The notes beneath the pieces are model-generated. The model saw nothing but the letters and a program-made list of their open reading frames with translations. It made no database searches and was not told the origin of the DNA. 64,000 bases of DNA from assembly GCA_949987565.1 (NCBI GenBank), contig OX465101.1, forward strand, positions 25,511,911 to 25,575,910, given 5' to 3'. The DNA comes from Luidia sarsii. Taxonomy: Eukaryota > Echinodermata > Asteroidea > Paxillosida > Luidiidae. Below are positions 1-11,273 of this stretch, piece by piece. Both the position numbers and the translations under genes were made by a program. How positions within the stretch are numbered: the first letter of the stretch is position 1; each line of letters opens with the position of its first letter.

Positions 1-53
1 TTTCGGAAATCGATTGACAAGGCCACGGGCTATGATCTGAACATAGTTTTAGC

Positions 54-75
54 TTGAAGGTTTGAATATTGAAGG
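54..75 (+). repeat. Internal direct repeat TTGAAGG, 15 bp apart
   Basis: TTGAAGG occurs at 54-60 and again at 69-75 of the reference monomer. The second copy is lost in all B and G monomers, which have A at 71. It may be a trace of an old local duplication in the ancestral monomer, or coincidence. Confidence 0.45.
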
Positions 76-84
76 CGATATTCA
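63..84. repeat. Short inverted repeat, 7-bp arms and 8-base loop (recurs in most monomers)
   Basis: TGAATAT at 63-69 and ATATTCA at 78-84 are reverse complements around an 8-base loop. The arms stay intact in most A, B, C, D, E, H, P, R and S monomers. They are weakened in F (A to T at 80), in Q (C to T at 83) and in the B subset with G at 84, so the structure is not strictly maintained. It could be a minor hairpin or a dyad binding site, or chance in AT-rich sequence. Confidence 0.6.
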
Positions 85-243
85 GGACGAGTCATTACAA
101 GTCTCTGCAGCGAGATTCTTTGCAGTGTATTGTAAGCGCGTCGCAATATACTTGGCTGTGCGCCGTCGCTCAAAGAACATGCCTCCTTTGCCTTAAAATA
201 ATTCTTGAATTGAGTCTCAGATATCATGTCTTTCGATTGGATC

Positions 244-253
244 CTCTCGAGAG
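244..253. repeat. 10-bp perfect palindrome CTCTCGAGAG
   Basis: This is a perfect palindrome centred on CTCGAG. It extends to 16 bp (241-256) with one mismatched pair. It is present in most monomers and overlaps the adjoining GGATCC. It is altered in F (T at 246), in the copies with C at 245, and in isolated units such as unit 40 near 18647. It lies inside the most variable part of the monomer, which argues against strong constraint. Confidence 0.6.
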
Positions 254-2683
254 CATGTCAAGCTACAGATAGGTCAATTTTCAGCTTCTGGAACGAAATA
301 GTTTTGATGATAATGACTAGAAGGCAAAGACCGTCTGACACATACCCCCTACTTGTGTTTTGTTGACAGTCGTATTGCCGCTACACTTATTAAACCGATG
401 GCATCAGGGTACATTTGCCTGGGCGTATTTCAGTGCAGATTTAAGGTGCCTTACTAATTCTTTCGGAAATCGATTGACAAGGCCACGGGCTATGATCTGA
501 ACATAGTTTTAGCTTGAAGGTTTGAATATTAAAGGCGATATTCAGGAGGAGTCATTACAAGTCTCTGCAGCGAGATTCTTTGCAGTGTATTGTAAGCGCG
601 TCGCAATATACTTGGCTGTGCGCCGTCGCTCAAAGAACATGCCTCCTTTGCCTTAAAATAATTCTTGAATTAAGTCTCAGATATCTTGTCTTTCGATCGG
701 ATCCTCTCGAGAGCATGTCAAGCTACAGATAGGTCAATTTTCAGCTTCTGGAACGAAATAGTTTTTATGATAATGACTAGAAGGCAAAGACCGTCTGACA
801 CATACCCCCTACTTGTGTTTTGTTGACAGTCGTATTGCCGCTAGACTTATTAAACCGATGGCATCAGGGTACATTTGCCTGGGCGTATTTCTGTGCAGAT
901 TTAAGGTACCTTACTAATTCTTCCGGAAATCAATTGACAAGGCCACGGGCTATGATATGAACATAGTTCTAGCTTGAAGGTTTGAATATTGAAGGCGATA
1001 TTCAGGAGGAGTCATTACAAGTCTCTGCAGCAAGATTCTTTGCAGTGTATTGTAAGCGCGTTGCAATATACTTGGCTGTGCGCCGTCGCTCAAAGAACAT
1101 GCCTCCTTTGCCTTAAAATAATTCTTGAATTGAGTCTCAGATATCATGTCCTTCGATCGGATCCTCTCGAGAGCATGTCAAGCTACAGATAGGTCAATTT
1201 TCAGCCTCTGGAACGAAATAGTTTTGATGATAATGACTAGAAGGCAAAGACCGTCTGACACATACCCCCTACTTGTGTTTTGTTGACAGTCGTATTGCCG
1301 CTACACTTATTAAACCGATGGCATCAGGGTACATTTGCCTGGGCGTATTTCAGTGCAGATTTAAGATACCTTACTAATTCTTTCGGAAATCGATTGACAA
1401 GGCCACGGGCTATGATCTGAACATAGTTTTAGCTTGAAGGTTTGAATATTGAAGGCGATATTCAGGAGGAGTCATTACAAGTCTCTGCAGCAAGATTCTT
1501 TGCAGTGTATTGTAAGCGCGTTGCAATATACTTGGCTGTGCGCCGTCGCTCAAAGAACATGCCTCCTTTGCCTTAAAATAATTCTTGAATTAAGTCTCAG
1601 ATATCTTGTCTTTCGATCGGATCCTCTCGAGAGCATGTCAAGCTACAGATAGGTCAATTTTCAGCTTCTGGAACGAAATAGTTTTTATGATAATGACTAG
1701 AAGGCAAAGACCGTCTGACACATACCCCCTACTTGTGTTTTGTTGACAGTCGTATTGCCGCTAGACTTATTAAACCGATGGCATCAGGGTACATTTGCCT
1801 GGGCGTATTTCTGTGCAGATTTAAGGTACCTTACTAATTCTTCCGGAAATCAATTGACAAGGCCACGGGCTATGATATGAACATAGTTCTAGCTTGAAGG
1901 TTTGAATATTGAAGGCGATATTCAGGAGGAGTCATTACAAGTCTCTGCAGCAAGATTCTTTGCAGTGTATTGTAAGCGCGTTGCAATATACTTGGCTGTG
2001 CGCCGTCGCTCAAAGAACATGCCTCCTTTGCCTTAAAATAATTCTTGAATTGAGTCTCAGATATCATGTCCTTCGATCGGATCCTCTCGAGAGCATGTCA
2101 AGCTACAGATAGGTCAATTTTCAGCCTCTGGAACGAAATAGTTTTGATGATAATGACTAGAAGGCAAAGACCGTCTGACACATACCCCCTACTTGTGTTT
2201 TGTTGACAGTCGTATTGCCGCTACACTTATTAAACCGATGGCATCAGGGTACATTTGCCTGGGCGTATTTCAGTGCAGATTTAAGATACCTTACTAATTC
2301 TTTCGGAAATCGATTGACAAGGCCACGGGCTATGATCTGAACATAGTTTTAGCTTGAAGGTTTGAATATTAAAGGCGATATTCGGGAGGAGTCATTACAA
2401 GTCTCTGCAGCGAGATTCTTTGCAGTGTATTGTAAGCGCGTCGCAATATACTTGGCTGTGCGCCGTCGCTCAAAGAACATGCCTCCTTTGCCTTAAAATA
2501 ATTCTTGAATTAAGTCTCAGATATCTTGTCTTTCGATCGGATCCTCTCGAGAGCATGTCAAGCTACAGATAGGTCAATTTTCAGCTTCTGGAACGAAATA
2601 GTTTTGATGATAATGACTAGAAGGCAAAGACCGTCTGACACATACCCCCTACTTGTGTTTTGTTGACAGTCGTATTGCCGCTA

Positions 2684-5060
2684 CACTTATTAAACCGATG
2701 GCATCAGGGTACATTTGCCTGGGCGTATTTCAGTGCAGATTTAAGATACCTTACTAATTCTTTCGGAAATCGATTGACAAGGCCACGGGCTATGATCTGA
2801 ACATAGTTTTAGCTTGAAGGTTTGAATATTGAAGGCGATATTCAGGAGGAGTCATTACAAGTCACTGCAGCGAGATTCTTTGCAGTGTATTGTAAGCGCG
2901 TCGCAATATACTTGGCTGTGCGCCGTCGCTCAAAGAACATGCCTCCTTTGCCTTAAAATAATTCTTGAATTGAGGCTCAGATATCTTGTCTCTCGATCGG
3001 ATCCTCTCGAGAGCATGTCAAGCTACCGATAGGTCAATTTTCAGACTCTGGAACGAAATGGTTTTGAGGATAAAGACTAGAAGGCAAAGACCGTCTGACA
3101 CATACCCCCTACTTGTGTTGTGTTGACAGTCGTATTGCCGCTACACTTATTAAACCGATGGCATCAGGGTACATTTGCCTGGGCGTATTTCAGTGCAGAT
3201 TTAAGGTACCTTACTAATTCTTTCGGAAATCGATTGACAAGGCCACGGGCTATGATCTGAACATAGTTTTAGCTTGAAGGTTTGAATATTAAAGGCGATA
3301 TTCAGGAGGAGTCATTACAAGTCTCTGCAGCGAGATTCTTTGCAGTGTATTGTAAGCGCGTCGCAATATACTTGGCTGTGCGCCGTCGCTCAAAGAACAT
3401 GCCTCCTTTGCCTTAAAATAATTCTTGAATTGAGTCTCAGATATCTTGTCTTTCGATCAGATCCTCTCGAGAGCATGTCAAGCTACAGATAGGTCAATTT
3501 TCAGCTTCTGGAACGAAATAGTTTTTATGATAATGACTAGAAGGCAAAGACCGTCTGACACATACCCCCTACTTGTGTTTTGTTGACAGTCGTATTGCCG
3601 CTAGACTTATTAAACCGATGGCATCAGGGTACATTTGCCTGGGCGTATTTCTGTGCAGATTTAAGGTACCTTACTAATTCTTCCGGAAATCAATTGACAA
3701 GGCCACGGGCTATGATATGAACATAGTTCTAGCTTGAAGGTTTGAATATTGAAGGCGATATTCAGGAGGAGTCATTACAAGTCTCTGCAGCAAGATTCTT
3801 TGCAGTGTATTGTAAGCGCGTTGCAATATACTTGGCTGTGCGCCGTCGCTCAAAGAACATGCCTCCTTTGCCTTAAAATAATTCTTGAATTGAGTCTCAG
3901 ATATCATGTCCTTCGATCGGATCCTCTCGAGAGCATGTCAAGCTACAGATAGGTCAATTTTCAGCCTCTGGAACGAAATAGTTTTGATGATAATGACTAG
4001 AAGGCAAAGACCGTCTGACACATACCCCCTACTTGTGTTTTGTTGACAGTCGTATTGCCGCTACACTTATTAAACCGATGGCATCAGGGTACATTTGCGT
4101 GGGCGTATTTCAGTGCAGATTTAAGATACCTTACTAATTCTTTCGGAAATCGATTGACAAGGCCACGGGCTATGATCTGAACATAGTTTTAGCTTGAAGG
4201 TTTGAATATTGAAGGCGATATTCAGGAGGAGTCATTACAAGTCTCTGCAGCGAGATTCTTTGCAGTGTATTGTAAGCGCGTCGCAATATACTTGGCTGTG
4301 CGCCGTCGCTCAAAGAACATGCCTCCTTTGCCTTAAAATAATTCTTGAATTGAGGCTCAGATATCTTGTCTCTCGATCGGATCCTCTCGAGAGCATGTCA
4401 AGCTACCGATAGGTCAATTTTCAGACTCTGGAACGAAATGGTTTTGAGGATAAAGACTAGAAGGCAAAGACCGTCTGACACATACCCCCTACTTGTGTTG
4501 TGTTGACAGTCGTATTGCCGCTACACTTATTAAACCGATGGCATCAGGGTACATTTGCCTGGGCGTATTTCAGTGCAGATTTAAGGTACCTTACTAATTC
4601 TTTCGGAAATCGATTGACAAGGCCACGGGCTATGATCTGAACATAGTTTTAGCTTGAAGGTTTGAATATTAAAGGCGATATTCAGGAGGAGTCATTACAA
4701 GTCTCTGCAGCGAGATTCTTTGCAGTGTATTGTAAGCGCGTCGCAATATACTTGGCTGTGCGCCGTCGCTCAAAGAACATGCCTCCTTTGCCTTAAAATA
4801 ATTCTTGAATTGAGTCTCAGATATCTTGTCTTTCGATCAGATCCTCTCGAGAGCATGTCAAGCTACAGATAGGTCAATTTTCAGACTCTGGAACGAAATT
4901 GTTTTGAGGATAAAGACTAGAAGGCAAAGACCGTCTGACACATACCCCCTACTTGTGTTGTGTTGACAGTCGTATTGCCGCTACACTTATTAAACCGATG
5001 GCATCAGGGTACATTTGCCTGGGCGTATTTCAGTGCAGATTTAAGGTACCTTACTAATTC
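2684..5060 (+). repeat. Spacer monomers between the two block I copies (end of unit 5, then E-B-C-E-B)
   Basis: Ordinary 460-bp monomers continue without a gap. Units 6 and 9 are type E. Units 7 and 10 are B-like monomers with A at 239, which destroys GGATCC; they are the only two such units seen. Unit 10 looks hybrid: a unit 7-like head is followed by an E-like tail, with G at 308, A at 314 and G at 360. The switch falls between about monomer positions 268 and 284. No other content is visible. Confidence 0.9.
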
Positions 5061-7743
5061 TTTCGGAAATCGATTGACAAGGCCACGGGCTATGATCTGA
5101 ACATAGTTTTAGCTTGAAGGTTTGAATATTGAAGGCGATATTCAGGACGAGTCATTACAAGTCTCTGCAGCGAGATTCTTTGCAGTGTATTGTAAGCGCG
5201 TCGCAATATACTTGGCTGTGCGCCGTCGCTCAAAGAACATGCCTCCTTTGCCTTAAAATAATTCTTGAATTGAGTCTCAGATATCATGTCTTTCGATTGG
5301 ATCCTCTCGAGAGCATGTCAAGCTACAGATAGGTCAATTTTCAGCTTCTGGAACGAAATAGTTTTGATGATAATGACTAGAAGGCAAAGACCGTCTGACA
5401 CATACCCCCTACTTGTGTTTTGTTGACAGTCGTATTGCCGCTACACTTATTAAACCGATGGCATCAGGGTACATTTGCCTGGGCGTATTTCAGTGCAGAT
5501 TTAAGGTGCCTTACTAATTCTTTCGGAAATCGATTGACAAGGCCACGGGCTATGATCTGAACATAGTTTTAGCTTGAAGGTTTGAATATTAAAGGCGATA
5601 TTCAGGAGGAGTCATTACAAGTCTCTGCAGCGAGATTCTTTGCAGTGTATTGTAAGCGCGTCGCAATATACTTGGCTGTGCGCCGTCGCTCAAAGAACAT
5701 GCCTCCTTTGCCTTAAAATAATTCTTGAATTAAGTCTCAGATATCTTGTCTTTCGATCGGATCCTCTCGAGAGCATGTCAAGCTACAGATAGGTCAATTT
5801 TCAGCTTCTGGAACGAAATAGTTTTTATGATAATGACTAGAAGGCAAAGACCGTCTGACACATACCCCCTACTTGTGTTTTGTTGACAGTCGTATTGCCG
5901 CTAGACTTATTAAACCGATGGCATCAGGGTACATTTGCCTGGGCGTATTTCTGTGCAGATTTAAGGTACCTTACTAATTCTTCCGGAAATCAATTGACAA
6001 GGCCACGGGCTATGATATGAACATAGTTCTAGCTTGAAGGTTTGAATATTGAAGGCGATATTCAGGAGGAGTCATTACAAGTCTCTGCAGCAAGATTCTT
6101 TGCAGTGTATTGTAAGCGCGTTGCAATATACTTGGCTGTGCGCCGTCGCTCAAAGAACATGCCTCCTTTGCCTTAAAATAATTCTTGAATTGAGTCTCAG
6201 ATATCATGTCCTTCGATCGGATCCTCTCGAGAGCATGTCAAGCTACAGATAGGTCAATTTTCAGCCTCTGGAACGAAATAGTTTTGATGATAATGACTAG
6301 AAGGCAAAGACCGTCTGACACATACCCCCTACTTGTGTTTTGTTGACAGTCGTATTGCCGCTACACTTATTAAACCGATGGCATCAGGGTACATTTGCCT
6401 GGGCGTATTTCAGTGCAGATTTAAGATACCTTACTAATTCTTTCGGAAATCGATTGACAAGGCCACGGGCTATGATCTGAACATAGTTTTAGCTTGAAGG
6501 TTTGAATATTGAAGGCGATATTCAGGAGGAGTCATTACAAGTCTCTGCAGCAAGATTCTTTGCAGTGTATTGTAAGCGCGTTGCAATATACTTGGCTGTG
6601 CGCCGTCGCTCAAAGAACATGCCTCCTTTGCCTTAAAATAATTCTTGAATTAAGTCTCAGATATCTTGTCTTTCGATCGGATCCTCTCGAGAGCATGTCA
6701 AGCTACAGATAGGTCAATTTTCAGCTTCTGGAACGAAATAGTTTTTATGATAATGACTAGAAGGCAAAGACCGTCTGACACATACCCCCTACTTGTGTTT
6801 TGTTGACAGTCGTATTGCCGCTAGACTTATTAAACCGATGGCATCAGGGTACATTTGCCTGGGCGTATTTCTGTGCAGATTTAAGGTACCTTACTAATTC
6901 TTCCGGAAATCAATTGACAAGGCCACGGGCTATGATATGAACATAGTTCTAGCTTGAAGGTTTGAATATTGAAGGCGATATTCAGGAGGAGTCATTACAA
7001 GTCTCTGCAGCAAGATTCTTTGCAGTGTATTGTAAGCGCGTTGCAATATACTTGGCTGTGCGCCGTCGCTCAAAGAACATGCCTCCTTTGCCTTAAAATA
7101 ATTCTTGAATTGAGTCTCAGATATCATGTCCTTCGATCGGATCCTCTCGAGAGCATGTCAAGCTACAGATAGGTCAATTTTCAGCCTCTGGAACGAAATA
7201 GTTTTGATGATAATGACTAGAAGGCAAAGACCGTCTGACACATACCCCCTACTTGTGTTTTGTTGACAGTCGTATTGCCGCTACACTTATTAAACCGATG
7301 GCATCAGGGTACATTTGCCTGGGCGTATTTCAGTGCAGATTTAAGATACCTTACTAATTCTTTCGGAAATCGATTGACAAGGCCACGGGCTATGATCTGA
7401 ACATAGTTTTAGCTTGAAGGTTTGAATATTAAAGGCGATATTCGGGAGGAGTCATTACAAGTCTCTGCAGCGAGATTCTTTGCAGTGTATTGTAAGCGCG
7501 TCGCAATATACTTGGCTGTGCGCCGTCGCTCAAAGAACATGCCTCCTTTGCCTTAAAATAATTCTTGAATTAAGTCTCAGATATCTTGTCTTTCGATCGG
7601 ATCCTCTCGAGAGCATGTCAAGCTACAGATAGGTCAATTTTCAGCTTCTGGAACGAAATAGTTTTGATGATAATGACTAGAAGGCAAAGACCGTCTGACA
7701 CATACCCCCTACTTGTGTTTTGTTGACAGTCGTATTGCCGCTA
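5061..7743 (+). repeat. Higher-order block I, copy 2 (units 11 to 16)
   Basis: This is the second copy of the 1-2683 block, in the order A-B-C-D-C-B. It overlaps the 2,760-bp six-mer described next, so two higher-order periods of different length share the same monomers. After 7743 it diverges from the first copy: unit 16 has G at 384 and T at 433-type tail changes where unit 5 has the commoner bases. Confidence 0.93.
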
Positions 7744-8364
7744 GACTTATTAAACCGATGGCATCAGGGTACATTTGCCTGGGCGTATTTCTGTGCAGAT
7801 TTAAGGTACCTTACTAATTCTTCTGGAAATCAATTGACAAGGCCACGGGCTATGATACGAACATAGTTCTAGCTTGAAGGTTTGAATATTGAAGGCGATA
7901 TTCAGGAGGAGTCATTACAAGTCTCTGCAGCGAGATTCTTTGCAGTGTATTGTAAGCGCGTCGCAATATACTTGGCTGTGCGCCGTCGCTCAAAGAACAT
8001 GCCTCCTTTGCCTTAAAATAATTCTTGAATTGAGGCTCAGATATCTTGTCTCTCGATCGGATCCTCTCGAGAGCATGTCAAGCTACCGATAGGTCAATTT
8101 TCAGACTCTGGAACGAAATGGTTTTGAGGATAAAGACTAGAAGGCAAAGACCGTCTGACACATACCCCCTACTTGTGTTGTGTTGACAGTCGTATTGCCG
8201 CTACACTTATTAAACCGATGGCATCAGGGTACATTTGCTTGGGCGTATTTCAGTGCAGATTTAAGGTACCTTACTAATTCTTTCAGAAATCGATTGACAA
8301 GGCCACGGGCTATGATCTGAACATAGTTTTAGCTTGAAGGTTTGAATATTAAAGGCGATATTCG
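5605..8364 (+). repeat. Six-mer higher-order repeat of 2,760 bp, copy 1
   Basis: From inside unit 12 through unit 18 the sequence matches the following 2,760 bp. The order is end of B, then C-D-C-B-E, then the head of a B monomer. The identity continues past one period, up to 8513 against 11273. Shared rare marks confirm it: a TTCTGG head plus T at 419 in units 17 and 23, and a TTTCAG head in units 18 and 24. I found no internal difference. Confidence 0.92.
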
Positions 8365-11124
8365 GGAGGAGTCATTACAAGTCTCTGCAGCGAGATTCTT
8401 TGCAGTGTATTGTAAGCGCGTCGCAATATACTTGGCTGTGCGCCGTCGCTCAAAGAACATGCCTCCTTTGCCTTAAAATAATTCTTGAATTAAGTCTCAG
8501 ATATCTTGTCTTTCGATCGGATCCTCTCGAGAGCATGTCAAGCTACAGATAGGTCAATTTTCAGCTTCTGGAACGAAATAGTTTTTATGATAATGACTAG
8601 AAGGCAAAGACCGTCTGACACATACCCCCTACTTGTGTTTTGTTGACAGTCGTATTGCCGCTAGACTTATTAAACCGATGGCATCAGGGTACATTTGCCT
8701 GGGCGTATTTCTGTGCAGATTTAAGGTACCTTACTAATTCTTCCGGAAATCAATTGACAAGGCCACGGGCTATGATATGAACATAGTTCTAGCTTGAAGG
8801 TTTGAATATTGAAGGCGATATTCAGGAGGAGTCATTACAAGTCTCTGCAGCAAGATTCTTTGCAGTGTATTGTAAGCGCGTTGCAATATACTTGGCTGTG
8901 CGCCGTCGCTCAAAGAACATGCCTCCTTTGCCTTAAAATAATTCTTGAATTGAGTCTCAGATATCATGTCCTTCGATCGGATCCTCTCGAGAGCATGTCA
9001 AGCTACAGATAGGTCAATTTTCAGCCTCTGGAACGAAATAGTTTTGATGATAATGACTAGAAGGCAAAGACCGTCTGACACATACCCCCTACTTGTGTTT
9101 TGTTGACAGTCGTATTGCCGCTACACTTATTAAACCGATGGCATCAGGGTACATTTGCCTGGGCGTATTTCAGTGCAGATTTAAGATACCTTACTAATTC
9201 TTTCGGAAATCGATTGACAAGGCCACGGGCTATGATCTGAACATAGTTTTAGCTTGAAGGTTTGAATATTGAAGGCGATATTCAGGAGGAGTCATTACAA
9301 GTCTCTGCAGCAAGATTCTTTGCAGTGTATTGTAAGCGCGTTGCAATATACTTGGCTGTGCGCCGTCGCTCAAAGAACATGCCTCCTTTGCCTTAAAATA
9401 ATTCTTGAATTAAGTCTCAGATATCTTGTCTTTCGATCGGATCCTCTCGAGAGCATGTCAAGCTACAGATAGGTCAATTTTCAGCTTCTGGAACGAAATA
9501 GTTTTTATGATAATGACTAGAAGGCAAAGACCGTCTGACACATACCCCCTACTTGTGTTTTGTTGACAGTCGTATTGCCGCTAGACTTATTAAACCGATG
9601 GCATCAGGGTACATTTGCCTGGGCGTATTTCTGTGCAGATTTAAGGTACCTTACTAATTCTTCCGGAAATCAATTGACAAGGCCACGGGCTATGATATGA
9701 ACATAGTTCTAGCTTGAAGGTTTGAATATTGAAGGCGATATTCAGGAGGAGTCATTACAAGTCTCTGCAGCAAGATTCTTTGCAGTGTATTGTAAGCGCG
9801 TTGCAATATACTTGGCTGTGCGCCGTCGCTCAAAGAACATGCCTCCTTTGCCTTAAAATAATTCTTGAATTGAGTCTCAGATATCATGTCCTTCGATCGG
9901 ATCCTCTCGAGAGCATGTCAAGCTACAGATAGGTCAATTTTCAGCCTCTGGAACGAAATAGTTTTGATGATAATGACTAGAAGGCAAAGACCGTCTGACA
10001 CATACCCCCTACTTGTGTTTTGTTGACAGTCGTATTGCCGCTACACTTATTAAACCGATGGCATCAGGGTACATTTGCCTGGGCGTATTTCAGTGCAGAT
10101 TTAAGATACCTTACTAATTCTTTCGGAAATCGATTGACAAGGCCACGGGCTATGATCTGAACATAGTTTTAGCTTGAAGGTTTGAATATTAAAGGCGATA
10201 TTCGGGAGGAGTCATTACAAGTCTCTGCAGCGAGATTCTTTGCAGTGTATTGTAAGCGCGTCGCAATATACTTGGCTGTGCGCCGTCGCTCAAAGAACAT
10301 GCCTCCTTTGCCTTAAAATAATTCTTGAATTAAGTCTCAGATATCTTGTCTTTCGATCGGATCCTCTCGAGAGCATGTCAAGCTACAGATAGGTCAATTT
10401 TCAGCTTCTGGAACGAAATAGTTTTGATGATAATGACTAGAAGGCAAAGACCGTCTGACACATACCCCCTACTTGTGTTTTGTTGACAGTCGTATTGCCG
10501 CTAGACTTATTAAACCGATGGCATCAGGGTACATTTGCCTGGGCGTATTTCTGTGCAGATTTAAGGTACCTTACTAATTCTTCTGGAAATCAATTGACAA
10601 GGCCACGGGCTATGATACGAACATAGTTCTAGCTTGAAGGTTTGAATATTGAAGGCGATATTCAGGAGGAGTCATTACAAGTCTCTGCAGCGAGATTCTT
10701 TGCAGTGTATTGTAAGCGCGTCGCAATATACTTGGCTGTGCGCCGTCGCTCAAAGAACATGCCTCCTTTGCCTTAAAATAATTCTTGAATTGAGGCTCAG
10801 ATATCTTGTCTCTCGATCGGATCCTCTCGAGAGCATGTCAAGCTACCGATAGGTCAATTTTCAGACTCTGGAACGAAATGGTTTTGAGGATAAAGACTAG
10901 AAGGCAAAGACCGTCTGACACATACCCCCTACTTGTGTTGTGTTGACAGTCGTATTGCCGCTACACTTATTAAACCGATGGCATCAGGGTACATTTGCTT
11001 GGGCGTATTTCAGTGCAGATTTAAGGTACCTTACTAATTCTTTCAGAAATCGATTGACAAGGCCACGGGCTATGATCTGAACATAGTTTTAGCTTGAAGG
11101 TTTGAATATTAAAGGCGATATTCG
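8365..11124 (+). repeat. Six-mer higher-order repeat of 2,760 bp, copy 2
   Basis: This is the tandem second copy of the six-mer, with a further partial third copy to 11273. The repeat ends at 11274, where unit 24 has T at monomer position 234 and unit 18 has C. Unit 24 also differs at position 306. The near-identity of copies 1 and 2 implies recent tandem duplication or homogenisation. Confidence 0.92.
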
Positions 11125-11273
11125 GGAGGAGTCATTACAAGTCTCTGCAGCGAGATTCTTTGCAGTGTATTGTAAGCGCGTCGCAATATACTTGGCTGTG
11201 CGCCGTCGCTCAAAGAACATGCCTCCTTTGCCTTAAAATAATTCTTGAATTAAGTCTCAGATATCTTGTCTTT

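Larger units (their letters stand above)
1..460 (+). repeat. Reference monomer (unit 0, type A)
   Basis: This first copy is used as the coordinate frame. By hand count it has 196 G+C in 460 bp (about 43%) and about 20 CpG. Simple landmarks: ATCGAT at 9-14, CTGCAG at 105-110, GATATC at 220-225, GGATCC at 239-244 and CTCGAG at 246-251. Most other monomers also have GGTACC at 445-450, where this copy reads GGTGCC. The starting point is arbitrary, because the array has no visible natural unit boundary. No RNA polymerase III boxes, tRNA-like fold, 5S rRNA or snRNA motif was recognised. 460 is not a multiple of three, so no reading frame can stay open from monomer to monomer. Confidence 0.97.
1..2683 (+). 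repeat. Higher-order block I, copy 1 (units 0 to 5: A-B-C-D-C-B)
   Basis: This stretch matches 5061-7743 with no difference that I found, a shift of exactly 11 monomers (5,060 bp). The link is confirmed by a rare GGTGCC at monomer 445-450, seen only in units 0 and 11. The match ends at 2684, where unit 5 has C and unit 16 has G at monomer position 384. The left limit is cut by the window edge, so the true block may be longer. Confidence 0.93.

Noticed and set aside
14..36. TTGACA followed by TATGAT, resembling a bacterial promoter
   Set aside because: The spacer is 11 bases, too short for a sigma-70 promoter, and the context is a eukaryotic-type satellite.
30..227. Recurrent minus-strand 65-codon open frame
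   Set aside because: It overlaps the plus-strand frame, needs ATG on the minus strand at 225-227 that is absent from about half the monomers, and shows no conservation beyond that of the DNA. No family is recognisable.
69..272. Recurrent plus-strand open frame of 66-67 codons in most monomers
   Set aside because: It starts at TTG, has no recognisable domain, is lost in all monomers with A at 71, carries mostly amino-acid-changing variants and has a stop in unit 135. It reflects the repeat itself and is not a gene family.
39..305. Two similar strings, GAACATAGTTTT at 39-50 and GAACGAAATAGTTTT at 291-305, hinting at an ancestral half-size unit
   Set aside because: The similarity does not extend to either side and the spacing of about 250 is not half of 460. 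Probably chance.
363..393. TTGACA with an AT-rich TTATTA 18 bases downstream
   Set aside because: The spacing is near the bacterial optimum but the second element is weak, nothing follows that could be expressed, and the context is a satellite. Chance match.
1..460. Possible CENP-B box (TTCG, then A and CGGG at fixed spacing)
   Set aside because: I checked the TTCG and CGGG occurrences on both strands of the monomer. None has the required spacing and bases.
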